64,000 nucleotides of DNA from assembly GCA_946414885.1 (NCBI GenBank), contig CAMKQH010000010.1, positions 62,001-126,000 of the forward strand, read 5' to 3'. The notes below the pieces were generated by a model, which made no database searches, was not told the origin of the DNA, and saw only the letters and a list, made by a program, of their open reading frames with translations. The position numbers were made by a program, and so were the translations under genes. The stretch comes from an uncultured Lachnospiraceae bacterium (lineage in GTDB: Bacteria; Bacillota; Clostridia; Lachnospirales; Lachnospiraceae). This document shows, in pieces, positions 40,302 through 50,732 of this stretch (positions are counted from its first letter, which is position 1; each line of letters opens with the position of its first letter).

Positions 40302-40520
40302 AAGACACCTTCTTCGCATTTCAATGATTTTTTTCATTATAGCTTTTTTTGTCTTGATTCTCAATATTTTTTTCAGACTTTTTGGGTTTTCATATTGAAT
40401 TATTACGACGCAAAGAGTATATTAAATATGATTTTATAAATAATTTACGGTATTTTTAGGAATAAGCAGTCGCGTCAGGTACAAAGGACGGGGAATAGAT
40501 AAAATTTGTGAGATAAATCC

Positions 40521-41057
40521 ATGGAATACACGATTGAAAGTGCGACGGAGAGATTATTATCCAGTTTTCAGGCATATTATAACGTAAAACAATTGGAAGC
40601 GGGCGAAAGGCCGGAAGGCTTGCCACTTTGCGCCATCTGCGAATATTATGAAAAATCCCAAAAATACGTCCTGTCCCAGAAGGCTGAGCTTTGGTCGGAA
40701 AATTCCGAGGAATTCTTATTTCTGTTCCAAACGGACGTGCTAACGCCGGAACTGTTCGAAAAGTGTAAGGAGTATGCCTGGGAAGAGGGCATGAAAATGG
40801 CCCACGTCGGTCCGGGGCACATGTATACCTATATTACGCCAATGTTTGTTTGTAATTCTTGCGAAGAGGACGCAAGAAAGGCATTGAAAAAATGCCGCAA
40901 ATTCAAAAGTTTTCGTTTCTCTTTCCACGGATGGATGGATCTTCATACGGCCGTGTTAGAGGTTCAAAATAATCAAATATCTTCAAATGCAGGCGGTAGA
41001 AGCGTGGAAAAAGTAATGAAAAAGGTGTTGTTCAATTCTAATAAGAAAAGGAGATGA
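40521..41057 (+). CDS. Conserved-looking protein of unknown function (178 aa), upstream of cstA
   Basis: Complete ORF with start, Cys pairs CAICEYY and CNSCEED; 7 nt before cstA. Confidence 0.7.
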   Translation: MEYTIESATERLLSSFQAYYNVKQLEAGERPEGLPLCAICEYYEKSQKYVLSQKAELWSENSEEFLFLFQTDVLTPELFEKCKEYAWEEGMKMAHVGPGHMYTYITPMFVCNSCEEDARKALKKCRKFKSFRFSFHGWMDLHTAVLEVQNNQISSNAGGRSVEKVMKKVLFNSNKKRR

Positions 41058-41064
41058 TTTTTGA

Positions 41065-42795
41065 ATGAACACATTAGTACTGCTCATCATTTGCATCGCC
41101 GTTCTCCTTACCGGCTATATCCTCTACGGTGGATGGCTTTGCAAACAGTGGGGCGTAGGGGAGAATAAGGAAGAGACTCCCGCACATACGCTGGAAGACG
41201 GCGTAGATTACGTTCCCGCTAAGGCTCCCGTTTTGATGGGTCATCATTTTTCATCCATCGCAGGCGCAGGCCCCATCACTGGACCGATCAGCGCAGCCAT
41301 GTTCGGTTGGTTGCCCGTAACCCTCTGGGTTTTGGTCGGTGGCATTTTCTTTGGCGGCGTACACGACTTTGGCGCTCTTTTTGCTTCCATCCGGCATAAA
41401 GGTCAGTCCATCGGAGAAATTATCTCCGCCAACATGAGCCGTCGCGCAAAGAGACTTTTCATTATTTTCTCGTACCTGACCTTGATCCTTGTAGTAGCAG
41501 CATTTGCATCCATCGTGGCATCCACCTTTGGCGCAACCGTTACGGAAAGCGGTGAGATTGACAAGGTAGCCAGTGCCGCAAACGCATCCGTTGCAATGGT
41601 ATCCCTGCTCTTCATTTTAATTGCCATTATCTTCGGTTTTGCGGTATATCGCAGAAATGCACCAATGCTGATTTCTTCTATTTTGGGAGTCGTTGCCATT
41701 GTGATCTGCATGGTCATCGGCATGAATTTCCATCCCATTTATTTGACAAGTAAGACTTGGATGATCGTTGTGGGCGTTTACATTGCCATCGCATCCGTAA
41801 CGCCTGTTTGGATCCTGCTTCAGCCTCGTGACTACTTAAGTTCCTTCCTTCTGTATTCCATGCTGATCATCGCAGCCTTTGGCGTTATCGGCGCTCATCC
41901 TTCCATGGATGCTTTCCCTGCATTTGCAGGTTTTGCAGTAGACAATGGCAACGGAACGCAGTTCCTGTTCCCGATTTTGTTCACCACGGTTGCCTGCGGT
42001 GCCATTTCCGGATTCCACTCCCTGGTTTCCTCCGGTACCACCTCCAAGCAGCTGGATAAGGAGAAGGACGCAAAACCCATTGCTTACGGCGGCATGCTTT
42101 TGGAGTGCGTACTTGCAGTATTGACCTTATGTGCGATCGCTTATGCATTTAAGTGGAATGCAGCAAATCCTGACGCAAAGCTTGCAGGTGCCACCGCAAT
42201 CTTCGCAGGCGGTATCTCCAAGATGGTTGCTTCCATTCCTGGTTTTGCAGGCGCTGAGAAGACTTTGTACACCTTACTGGTGCTGACTTACTCCGCATTC
42301 TGTCTGACCTCTTTGGATACCGCAACCCGTCTTGCAAGATTTATGTTCCAGGAATTCTGGCTGGAGCCTGGACAGACTCCCAAGGACATTAAGTCTGGCT
42401 ACAAGAAATTGATGGTAAATCCTTATTTTGCAACTGTTTTGACCGTAGTTCTTGGCATTCTTCTTGGAATGACCGGATACGCTAAGATCTGGGGCCTCTT
42501 CGGTGCGGCAAATCAGCTCCTTGCAGGACTTGGTCTCCTGGCAGTGGCAACCTGGCTTGGTAACATCGGAAAGAACAACAAGATGTTCCTAATCCCCATG
42601 GCATTCATGATGGTTGTTACCATTAGCTCCCTGTGCATTACCGTAACGAACCAGATCAAGATTATCTCAAAGGGTGGCGCTGACTGGGGTCCTTATGCAC
42701 AGACCGTGCTTGGCATCCTGCTCATCGTTCTTGCTGTCATCCTCGTGATCGAAGGCATCCAGACCTTGACTGGAAAGAACAAGAAGAAGGCATAG
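41065..42795 (+). CDS. cstA: Carbon starvation protein CstA-family transporter
   Basis: VDYVPAKAPVLMGHHFSSIAGAGPITGPISAAMFGWLPVTLWVLVGGIFFGGVHDFGALFASIRHKGQSIGEI. Confidence 0.95.
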   Translation: MNTLVLLIICIAVLLTGYILYGGWLCKQWGVGENKEETPAHTLEDGVDYVPAKAPVLMGHHFSSIAGAGPITGPISAAMFGWLPVTLWVLVGGIFFGGVHDFGALFASIRHKGQSIGEIISANMSRRAKRLFIIFSYLTLILVVAAFASIVASTFGATVTESGEIDKVASAANASVAMVSLLFILIAIIFGFAVYRRNAPMLISSILGVVAIVICMVIGMNFHPIYLTSKTWMIVVGVYIAIASVTPVWILLQPRDYLSSFLLYSMLIIAAFGVIGAHPSMDAFPAFAGFAVDNGNGTQFLFPILFTTVACGAISGFHSLVSSGTTSKQLDKEKDAKPIAYGGMLLECVLAVLTLCAIAYAFKWNAANPDAKLAGATAIFAGGISKMVASIPGFAGAEKTLYTLLVLTYSAFCLTSLDTATRLARFMFQEFWLEPGQTPKDIKSGYKKLMVNPYFATVLTVVLGILLGMTGYAKIWGLFGAANQLLAGLGLLAVATWLGNIGKNNKMFLIPMAFMMVVTISSLCITVTNQIKIISKGGADWGPYAQTVLGILLIVLAVILVIEGIQTLTGKNKKKA

Positions 42796-42851
42796 CCATC
42801 AAGTTGCCGGACGTTGACGTGGCAAGAAGACAGAAATATAGGAAATAAAAG

Positions 42852-42886
42852 AAGCAGGGAAGCAATTTCGCCTCCCTGCTTTTTTC
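42852..42886 (+). terminator. Terminator downstream of cstA
   Basis: agcaggga (42853-42860) / tccctgct (42873-42880) then tttttt. Confidence 0.85.
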
Positions 42887-42898
42887 ATCCCTAAATCT

Positions 42899-44329
42899 TC
42901 ATCCTTCATCGGATTTCTGGTGCTTGGACATCGGCAGGGAGAATACAAACTCCGTGCCAACGCCCTCCGTGCTGATGACGTTGATGTTTTCGTTATGTGA
43001 ATTGATGATCTCTTTTACGATGGAAAGACCAAGGCCCGTGCCCTTCTTATCTTTACCGCGGGAGAGATCCGATTTGTAAAACCGTTCGAAGATCAGCTTT
43101 AAGTCATCCTTCGGAATGCCGATACCGTTATCCTTGACGGAGACGAAGATCTTATTCTTCTTTTCCGTGGTCTCGATCGTGATCACGCTGTCGTGATGAC
43201 TGAACTTGATGGCATTGTCCAGAAGATTGTAGATTACCTGCTTGATCTTCTCCATGTCGGCGTTCACGTACATTTCCTCGCCCGTCAGGATCACCTCAAT
43301 GGCAAGCTTCTTCTTAAGGCAGGAGCCTTCGAAGGATGCGGCAATGTTCCGGATCACATTATTGATGTCAAAGTCCGTTTTCTCTAACAGCATGCCCTTC
43401 GTATTCAGGTTATTCAGCGTGAGCAGGCTGTTCGTAAGCTTTGTCAGTCGTTCCGTCTCATTTAGTACGATTCCCAGATATTTTTCATACATCTCCGGCG
43501 GGATCGTTCCGTCCAGCATGGCCTCCAGGTATCCCTTGATGGAAGTTAAGGGAGAGCGGAAGTCGTGAGACACGTTCGCCACGAATTTCTTTTGATTATC
43601 CTCCGCTCGCGCGATTTCACTGGCCATATAATTCAAGCAGGCAGCCAGATAACCAATCTCATCGTCACTGTCGATCTGAAACTCATAGTGCATGTTTCCA
43701 GATGCATATTGTTCCGTTGCATGCGTGATCTTGCGAAGTGGCACGTAAACAATCTCCGTAAAGAAGATCAATATGATCATGGACAGAAAGAACAGGATGC
43801 CGAACGTGATCATAAAGATGCCCGTCAAGCGATTACTCATCCGATCGATCTCGCTGATCGCATAGTGAATGACCACGTAACCCTTTACCTTAAAGTCGGA
43901 TGTGATCGGGGCGATCACGGACAGATATTGTTTGTCAAATGTATTGAAAAAACGGTCTATCACGTAATATGAGTTTTCCGTGACCGTTGGATCAAAATGC
44001 GCGATCACGTTGATCTCTTCCACGTTGATCTCTTTTTCACTGTCCAAGATGACGCGTCCAGAAGGGTTGATGATCTGAATGGAGGCGTTCAAATACAGCG
44101 CCAGGGCATCGATCTGTTCCTTTACGGTAATCAAGTCAATCTCGCTGTTATAAAGCTCGCTGGCGTACGTACTGGCGATCAGATTGGCTTCCGAGTAAAA
44201 CCGCTCGGCGGAATCCTTAACGAAATGATCCCTCACCATGCCGGGACTGAAGGTGGATACCACAATGAAGCCAAAGATGCCAAAGATGAGATAAGCCAAC
44301 AAAAATTTTAAATATAGCGTTTTTTTCAT
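42899..44329 (-). CDS. Sensor histidine kinase (HAMP, HisKA, HATPase)
   Basis: FVANVSHDFRSPLTSIKGYLEAMLDG; GTGLGLSIVKEIINSH; two TM segments. Confidence 0.94.
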   Translation of the reverse strand: MKKTLYLKFLLAYLIFGIFGFIVVSTFSPGMVRDHFVKDSAERFYSEANLIASTYASELYNSEIDLITVKEQIDALALYLNASIQIINPSGRVILDSEKEINVEEINVIAHFDPTVTENSYYVIDRFFNTFDKQYLSVIAPITSDFKVKGYVVIHYAISEIDRMSNRLTGIFMITFGILFFLSMIILIFFTEIVYVPLRKITHATEQYASGNMHYEFQIDSDDEIGYLAACLNYMASEIARAEDNQKKFVANVSHDFRSPLTSIKGYLEAMLDGTIPPEMYEKYLGIVLNETERLTKLTNSLLTLNNLNTKGMLLEKTDFDINNVIRNIAASFEGSCLKKKLAIEVILTGEEMYVNADMEKIKQVIYNLLDNAIKFSHHDSVITIETTEKKNKIFVSVKDNGIGIPKDDLKLIFERFYKSDLSRGKDKKGTGLGLSIVKEIINSHNENINVISTEGVGTEFVFSLPMSKHQKSDEG

Positions 44330-44368
44330 GGGCTTTTAGACTTTCCTTTGCGCATGGCGCGCGGCTCA

Positions 44369-45091
44369 TTATCTTTTTACTTCAAACTTATAGCCAACGC
44401 TGTGTACCGTAGTGATCTTCCAGTTGTCGTGATCCTTGATCTTTTCGCGAAGACGCTTGATGTGAACGTCCACGGTCCTGGAATCGCCAATGTACTCGTA
44501 ACCCCAGACTTGGTCAAGAAGCTGTTCTCTGGTATACACGCGGTTCGGGGAAGCGGCGAGGCAGTAGAGAAGCTCTAACTCCTTCGGCGGCATGTCCACG
44601 TTGTGGCCCATGTACGTCACGGAATAATTCGTAAGATTGATGGTGAGATCTGGATATTCCACCTTCTTTTCCACAAATTGCTCCACGGGTTCCGGGGCAG
44701 GAGCGGGCGCTGCCGTCTTATAGCGCCGGAGTACGGCCTTTACGCGCGCCACCATCTCTTTGGAATCAAAGGGTTTTTCCACGTAATCATCCGCGCCGAG
44801 CTCTAAGCCAAGTACCTTGTCAAACACTTCGCCCTTGGCGGAGAGCATGATAATGGGAATCTCATGTTTTGCGCGAACCTCGCGGCAGACCTGGTAGCCG
44901 TCCATGCCGGGAAGCATGAGGTCTAAGAGGATCAGATTTGGAGGATCCTTTTCCACAATGGGCAGTACGGACTCCCCGTCATTGACGATGGTGGTCTCAA
45001 AACATTCCTTCGTCAAATACAGGGAGATCAGCTCTGCAATGTTGTTGTCATCATCTACGATCAAGATTTTTTGTTTTGTAGCCATGGCCAT
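44369..45091 (-). CDS. OmpR/PhoB-family response regulator
   Basis: ILIVDDDNNIAELISLYL; LILLDLMLPGMDGYQVCREVR; GADDYVEKPFDSKEM; VWGYEYIGDSRTVDVHIKRLREKI. Confidence 0.95.
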   Translation of the reverse strand: MAMATKQKILIVDDDNNIAELISLYLTKECFETTIVNDGESVLPIVEKDPPNLILLDLMLPGMDGYQVCREVRAKHEIPIIMLSAKGEVFDKVLGLELGADDYVEKPFDSKEMVARVKAVLRRYKTAAPAPAPEPVEQFVEKKVEYPDLTINLTNYSVTYMGHNVDMPPKELELLYCLAASPNRVYTREQLLDQVWGYEYIGDSRTVDVHIKRLREKIKDHDNWKITTVHSVGYKFEVKR

Positions 45092-45096
45092 CTCCT

Positions 45097-47493
45097 TTAC
45101 TTAAACGTTGCAATCGTCACGCCGGCATCGCCTTCGCCGAATTCGCCCAGGCGGAATTCCTTAATGGTCCGCAGCTTTTTCAGATGGGAATGTACGGCAT
45201 TCCGAAGGGCTCCCGTACCTTTTCCGTGTACGATGCGAACGCTCGGAAGGTGTGCAAGATATGCATCATCCAAATATTTATCAAGTTCCGTCAAGGCCTC
45301 GTCCACGGTCTTGCCGAGAAGATTGATCTCAGGTGAAACGGACAGGGATTTCGACATTTTGATCTTGCCGATGCCGGTCGTCTGACCGCGGTTTGGCTTC
45401 GGATCATTGAAATCCTCTTCCTTGATCATGACTAAGTCAGATACGTTGGTCTGCATGCGCATGATGCCGCACTGTACGAAGAGATTTCCCTTTGCGTCCG
45501 GCAGGGTGCTGACGGTTCCCTTCAGGTTCATGGAAACGATCTTTACGGAATCACCCTTCATGAGCTTCTTGGGATCAAGGCCCTTCACGCCGTTCGTAGT
45601 CTGTGCAGGCTTTTGTCCAAGGGAGAGCTTGTCGTTCTTTTCCTTGATCTTGTCGCGAACGGCCTGACGCTTTTGCTCCAAGGTCTTCATGTCGATGCCC
45701 ATGGCGCTGGCCTTGTTGAAGTCGCGAATGGTCTCGTCTGCAACGTCCTTTGCATCCTGCAGGATCTCTCGCGCCTTTTCATTGGCCTCGCGCAGGATCT
45801 TGTCCTTGGCTTTGTCGATCTTTTCATTTTTCTGTTTTAACTGTTCTTCCAGGAGACGGATGTTTTCCTTCTTCTTCTCGATCTCCTGACGCTCTCTCTC
45901 CATGCGGACGCGGTTTTCTTCCAGATCCGCGATCACGTCTTCAAAGCTCGTCTCTTCCTTGCTGATCTGTTCTTTCGCGGCATTGATAATGTCATCCGGA
46001 AGGCCCAATTTGGAAGAGATCGCGAAAGCGTTACTCTTTCCGGGAATGCCGATCAGAAGCTTATAGGTCGGCTGCAGGGTTTCCACGCTGAATTCACAGC
46101 AGGCGTTCTGCACGAAATCCGTGGAGAGTGCGTAGATCTTTAGTTCGCTGTAATGCGTGGTCGCCATGGTGCGGATGCCGCGGTCATGCAGGTAATTTAA
46201 GATGGAGATCGCAAGTGCAGCGCCCTCCGTCGGATCCGTTCCGGCTCCGAGCTCATCAAACAGACACAGGGAATGCTCGTCCGCATGCTTCAATATGTGG
46301 ACAATGCTGGTCATGTGAGAGGAGAAAGTGGATAAACTCTGCTCAATGCTCTGTTCGTCGCCAATGTCCGCGAAGACCTCCGTAAAGACGGAAAGCTCCG
46401 ATCGGTCCAATGCCGGTATGTGAAGTCCCGCCTGGCCCATCAAGGTAAAAAGTCCCACGGTTTTTAAGGACACGGTCTTACCGCCGGTGTTCGGGCCCGT
46501 GATGATCAAGAGGTCGAAATCGCGGCCGAGATGAATGTCGATGGGAACGACCTTTTTCTTATCCAGCAAAGGATGACGACCCTTACGAATGTTAATGATG
46601 TGCTTGCGGTTGAACTGCGGCTCCGTCGCGTTTTGATCCAGTGCCAGCTTTGCCTTTGCAAAGATGAAGTCCAGCTTTGTCATGGTGCGCTGGTTCACTG
46701 CGAGTTCCTCCGTATGACCTGCGCAGAGATAACTCAGTTCTGCGAGAATGTGCTCGATCTCTTCCTTCTCCTGAAGGTCAAGCTCCTTCAGCTGATTGTT
46801 GAGGTTTACGATGGCAGCAGGCTCGATGAAAAACGTGGAACCGCTCGAGGACTGGTCGTGCACCATGCCTGTCACCTGTCCCTTGTATTCTGACTTGACG
46901 GGAATGCAGTAGCGATTGTTGCGCATGGTAATCACCGCATCCTGCAGATAGGTGCGGTAAGGGCCCGTCAACATGGAATTTAACTGATTGTGGATCTTCT
47001 CCCCCGTGACCTGGATGCTGCGGCGGATGCTCTTGAGCTTTGGACTTGCGTCATCCGCAAACTCATCCTCGCCGATGATGCAGCGATTGATCTCGTTTGC
47101 AACCTGCACCAGGGGCGTAAGTGCCGTGAAATAAGGATCCAGCAGATCCTCCGGCGCATCCTCGCGTTCCTTCTTCCCGTAGGTCTTGATGCGGTTAACG
47201 TTGTCCAACAATCCCGCGATCTTCAGTAATTCCGAGGAAGAGAGCGTGCTGCCGATCTCTAAGGACCGGATGGAAAAACCGAGGTCTTTGTTGCTTCCAA
47301 AGGAGGTGCTGCCAGACTTGAAAATCTTGGAGATGGCATCCCTCGTCTCGCCTTGCGCCGTGCGGATCTCCTCAATGTCCGTGGACGGCAAAAGCTCCCG
47401 GCAAAGTTTCCTTCCCGGTTCGGAATCGGCTTTCTGCGCCAGCAGGTCGATGATCTTATTATATTCTAAGGTTTTTAATACTTTCTCGTTCAT
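45097..47493 (-). CDS. mutS2: Endonuclease MutS2 with Smr domain
   Basis: LLIITGPNTGGKTVSLKTVGLFTLMGQAGLHIPA; C-terminal LLGKTVDEALTELDKYLDDAYLAHLPSVRIVHGKGTGALRNAV (Smr). Start at 47493 (MNEKVLKTLEY). Confidence 0.96.
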   Translation of the reverse strand: MNEKVLKTLEYNKIIDLLAQKADSEPGRKLCRELLPSTDIEEIRTAQGETRDAISKIFKSGSTSFGSNKDLGFSIRSLEIGSTLSSSELLKIAGLLDNVNRIKTYGKKEREDAPEDLLDPYFTALTPLVQVANEINRCIIGEDEFADDASPKLKSIRRSIQVTGEKIHNQLNSMLTGPYRTYLQDAVITMRNNRYCIPVKSEYKGQVTGMVHDQSSSGSTFFIEPAAIVNLNNQLKELDLQEKEEIEHILAELSYLCAGHTEELAVNQRTMTKLDFIFAKAKLALDQNATEPQFNRKHIINIRKGRHPLLDKKKVVPIDIHLGRDFDLLIITGPNTGGKTVSLKTVGLFTLMGQAGLHIPALDRSELSVFTEVFADIGDEQSIEQSLSTFSSHMTSIVHILKHADEHSLCLFDELGAGTDPTEGAALAISILNYLHDRGIRTMATTHYSELKIYALSTDFVQNACCEFSVETLQPTYKLLIGIPGKSNAFAISSKLGLPDDIINAAKEQISKEETSFEDVIADLEENRVRMERERQEIEKKKENIRLLEEQLKQKNEKIDKAKDKILREANEKAREILQDAKDVADETIRDFNKASAMGIDMKTLEQKRQAVRDKIKEKNDKLSLGQKPAQTTNGVKGLDPKKLMKGDSVKIVSMNLKGTVSTLPDAKGNLFVQCGIMRMQTNVSDLVMIKEEDFNDPKPNRGQTTGIGKIKMSKSLSVSPEINLLGKTVDEALTELDKYLDDAYLAHLPSVRIVHGKGTGALRNAVHSHLKKLRTIKEFRLGEFGEGDAGVTIATFK

Positions 47494-47712
47494 GATGACT
47501 CCAATGGCGTTTTCTATGCTGTTCAATATGTCGCACGCGGCGGCACAAACCATAACTCCTCATCTTATTTTATCATACTCGGAAAGGAAACGCATTATAT
47601 TTTTTCTTTCTAACGTGAATATGAATGTTTTTAATGCTCAATTAAGGTAAATATGGTATCCTATAGCATAGAAAGGCATGGAATCTTCAGAAAAATGGGA
47701 AGGAGAACCGGC

Positions 47713-48384
47713 ATGAGATTACTTTTGGCGGAAGATGAGGAAGAATTGAGTGAAGCCCTGACGGCCGTGTTGCGTCGAAACAACTATTCCGTGGATGCGG
47801 TATATAATGGTCAGGACGCCTTAGATTATGCGGAGGGACAGGAATATGACGGCATCATTCTCGATATCATGATGCCCAAGAAAAGTGGACTGGAAGTGCT
47901 CCGAACCCTCAGAGCCCACAAAAATCAGGTTCCGGTGCTTCTTCTTACGGCGAAAACGCAGGTGGACGACCGCGTGGAGGGACTTGACTCCGGCGCAGAC
48001 GATTATCTGGGAAAGCCCTTTGCCATAAAGGAATTACTTGCCCGGGTGCGTGCCATGACAAGGCGTCAAAGCACCCTTACGGATAACGTGCTTACCCTTG
48101 GTAACGTCACCTTAAACCGTTCAACGTTTGAGCTCTCCGTTGGGGAGGAGAAGGTCCGTCTGGCCAACAAGGATTTTCAGATGATGGAAATGTTGATCGT
48201 GAATCCCGGACAGATCATCTCCACGGACCGCTTTATGGAGAAGGTGTGGGGATATGATTCTGAAACCGAGATCGGCGTCGTCTGGGTTTACGTTTCCAAC
48301 CTCCGGAAAAAACTGGCAGCCCTCGGCGCGGACATAGAGATCAAGGCCGTGCGCAATCAGGGCTATTCCCTGGAAAAGAAGTAA
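47713..48384 (+). CDS. OmpR-family response regulator
   Basis: MRLLLAEDEEELSEALTAVLRRNNYSVDAVYNGQDALDYA; GADDYLGKPFAIKELLARVRAMTRR. Confidence 0.94.
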   Translation: MRLLLAEDEEELSEALTAVLRRNNYSVDAVYNGQDALDYAEGQEYDGIILDIMMPKKSGLEVLRTLRAHKNQVPVLLLTAKTQVDDRVEGLDSGADDYLGKPFAIKELLARVRAMTRRQSTLTDNVLTLGNVTLNRSTFELSVGEEKVRLANKDFQMMEMLIVNPGQIISTDRFMEKVWGYDSETEIGVVWVYVSNLRKKLAALGADIEIKAVRNQGYSLEKK

Positions 48385-48423
48385 GCAACCATAAACTTTA
48401 GTTTTGGAAAAGGATAAAAAGCA

Positions 48424-49776
48424 ATGATACAAAAGCTTCGAAGACAATTCATTTTGGTTGCCATGTGCTCCACGCTGGCAGTTTTGGTCGTGATCATCGG
48501 AACCTTAAATATATTGAATTACGCGGACATGGTAAAAAAGAAGGATGACATTTTAGTTCTCCTCTCCGATAATAACGGCAGATTTCCGGCCTTTTTTAAC
48601 ATGGAAAGACAGCCGCGGGAAAGAGATGATGCATTTCCTGAAAAGCAAATGAAGGATAATTCCTCAGGAAAGAACAGAAAAGAATTTATGCCAATGGAAG
48701 GTTTTACCCGTGAGATGCCCTACGAGACGCGCTTTTTTTCCGTGACGCTAAATGGTAACGGCGAAGTGACAAAGACGGATGGCGCCATGATCGCATCCAT
48801 TGATGAAGAGACTGCGAAAGCCTATGCGCAAACGATTTACGGAAGACGGAATAACAAGCAATCGCAAAATGGTTTTTATGATGAATACCGATATCGGATC
48901 ACAAAAACAGACGACGGATATCTAGTTCTCTTTGTCGACAGCGCAACGGATCTGGCAAATTTCCGCAAGGTCTTAGTCACTAGCATCGGCGCATCGGCAC
49001 TTGGGCTCTTAGCTGTTTTTCTTCTAGTGTTGTTCTTTTCCAAGAAGGTATTTAAGCCGGTGGAACAAAGCTATCGGAAGCAGAAGCAGTTTGTTACGGA
49101 TGCCAGCCATGAATTGAAAACGCCGCTTACCATTATTTCTGCGAATCTGGAAGTCATGGAGATGGAGTCGGAGGAATCTCAGTGGAGTAAGAGCATTAAA
49201 AAGCAGCTGGAGCGAATGATCGGTCTAGTGGAACAGATGGTGACGCTGTCGCGTCTAGATGAACAAAAGGAAGCCGTTAAGGAGAAGTTCTCCCTGAGCG
49301 ATGCACTGATAGACACGGCGCAGGCTTATCTTCCCGTGGCGGAACAAAGCGGCAAGGAATTTGTGATCGACGTGGCGGAGAACGTTTCCATGACGGGCGA
49401 TGAGAAGCAGATCCGTCAGATGACGGGGCTGCTGTTGGACAATGCCATGAAATATGCTTCGATCAAATCGCCGGCGGAGGAAGGCGCGGAAGCCTCAAAA
49501 GCAGGAAAGCCGAAGATCCGTCTTTCCCTGTCCCAGAAAGGAAAGAAAGCCGAGATCGTGCTTTGGAATACGGTAGATCAGATTGATGTGGGAAATAAGG
49601 AGGAATTATTTGAGCGTTTCTATCGTCCGGATCGCTCCCGGAATTCCAAGACAGGTGGCTCCGGCATAGGACTTTCCATCGTTCGCTCCATCGTGGAAGC
49701 CCATCACGGCAAGATCACCGCCGTCAGCAAGGACGGAGACTCCATTGAATTCAAGGCAACGTTGCCGCTAGGATAA
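48424..49776 (+). CDS. Sensor histidine kinase
   Basis: FVTDASHELKTPLTIISANLEVME; GGSGIGLSIVRSIVEAHHG. Confidence 0.94.
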   Translation: MIQKLRRQFILVAMCSTLAVLVVIIGTLNILNYADMVKKKDDILVLLSDNNGRFPAFFNMERQPRERDDAFPEKQMKDNSSGKNRKEFMPMEGFTREMPYETRFFSVTLNGNGEVTKTDGAMIASIDEETAKAYAQTIYGRRNNKQSQNGFYDEYRYRITKTDDGYLVLFVDSATDLANFRKVLVTSIGASALGLLAVFLLVLFFSKKVFKPVEQSYRKQKQFVTDASHELKTPLTIISANLEVMEMESEESQWSKSIKKQLERMIGLVEQMVTLSRLDEQKEAVKEKFSLSDALIDTAQAYLPVAEQSGKEFVIDVAENVSMTGDEKQIRQMTGLLLDNAMKYASIKSPAEEGAEASKAGKPKIRLSLSQKGKKAEIVLWNTVDQIDVGNKEELFERFYRPDRSRNSKTGGSGIGLSIVRSIVEAHHGKITAVSKDGDSIEFKATLPLG

Positions 49777-49788
49777 ACCTTATCCTAC

Positions 49789-49820
49789 CCCCCTGGAAAC
49801 TTCCCCTTCCAGGGGGTTTT
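49789..49820 (+). terminator. Terminator downstream of histidine kinase
   Basis: ccccctggaa (49789-49798) / ttccaggggg (49807-49816) then tttt. Confidence 0.8.
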
Positions 49821-49843
49821 ACATGCCCTTTTGGGGGTCAGCT

Positions 49844-49953
49844 GGGTCAGGGAGGCCGGGGAGGCCCGCAGCCCATACTTGTAAACGGCACGGACGGTTC
49901 TAAGCTCATTGTTTATAAGTATGGGCTGCGGGCCTCCCCGGCCTCCCTGACCC
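49844..49953. repeat. Long inverted repeat: 43-bp arms, 24-nt spacer
   Basis: Left 49844-49886 gggtcagggaggccggggaggcccgcagcccatacttgtaaac; right 49911-49953 gtttataagtatgggctgcgggcctccccggcctccctgaccc; a single position differs (G:U in RNA). Confidence 0.97.
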
Positions 49954-50032
49954 TTGTCAAAAAAAAAATAATGTTTAAGGTTTAATTTAGGTTCATCGCG
50001 TAGAATGGGATTCAAGAAAGGGAGAAAAGCCT

Positions 50033-50728
50033 ATGAGTTATCAGGATACGTTTAAGAGATATGAGTTGAAATATATGATGAATAGGGAGCAGAAGGAGGG
50101 TCTGCTGAAGGCGATGGAGCCGCATATGGCGTTGGATCAGTATGGCAGGACGACCATCATGAACGTATATTATGACACGCCGGAATATCTTTTGATCCGC
50201 AGATCTTTGGAGAAGCCCGTCTACAAGGAGAAGTTACGGCTCCGCAGTTATGGCACGGCGACGAGCGACGGCATCGTTTTCGTGGAGCTGAAGAAGAAAT
50301 ATGACGGTATTGTATACAAGAGAAGGACCACCGCCACGGAGCAGGAAGCGATGGAATACTTCTCAAAGGGAAAACCATTTTCAAAGTCGGATCAGATCAC
50401 GGAAGAGATCGATTACTTCAAGTCCTTTTATCAAAATCTCCGGCCGGCAATGGTGATCTCTTATGAGAGGGAAGCCTTTTATGATCTGGATGGATCCGAC
50501 CTTCGGATCACGTTTGACGAAAACATTCTGTGGCGGGAAACGGATCTAAGCCTGCGGCAGGAGGCTTATGGGAACGCACTGTTGGGCAAGGATCAAACCC
50601 TGGCGGAAATTAAGGTTGGCGGCGCAATGCCTCTGTGGCTGGCACGGAGCCTTTCCGAACTGGGTATTTATCAAACCTCATTTTCAAAATACGGAAATGC
50701 ATTTCAGCAAAAGAGAAAGGTAGGATGA
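50033..50728 (+). CDS. VTC-domain polyphosphate polymerase-like protein
   Basis: FKRYELKYMMNREQKEGLLKAM, NVYYDTPEYLLIRRSLEKPVYKEKLRLRSYG, VFVELKKKYDGIVYKRR, AEIKVGGAMPLWLARSLSELGIYQTSFSKYGNAF. Confidence 0.92.
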   Translation: MSYQDTFKRYELKYMMNREQKEGLLKAMEPHMALDQYGRTTIMNVYYDTPEYLLIRRSLEKPVYKEKLRLRSYGTATSDGIVFVELKKKYDGIVYKRRTTATEQEAMEYFSKGKPFSKSDQITEEIDYFKSFYQNLRPAMVISYEREAFYDLDGSDLRITFDENILWRETDLSLRQEAYGNALLGKDQTLAEIKVGGAMPLWLARSLSELGIYQTSFSKYGNAFQQKRKVG

Positions 50729-50732
50729 ACAT

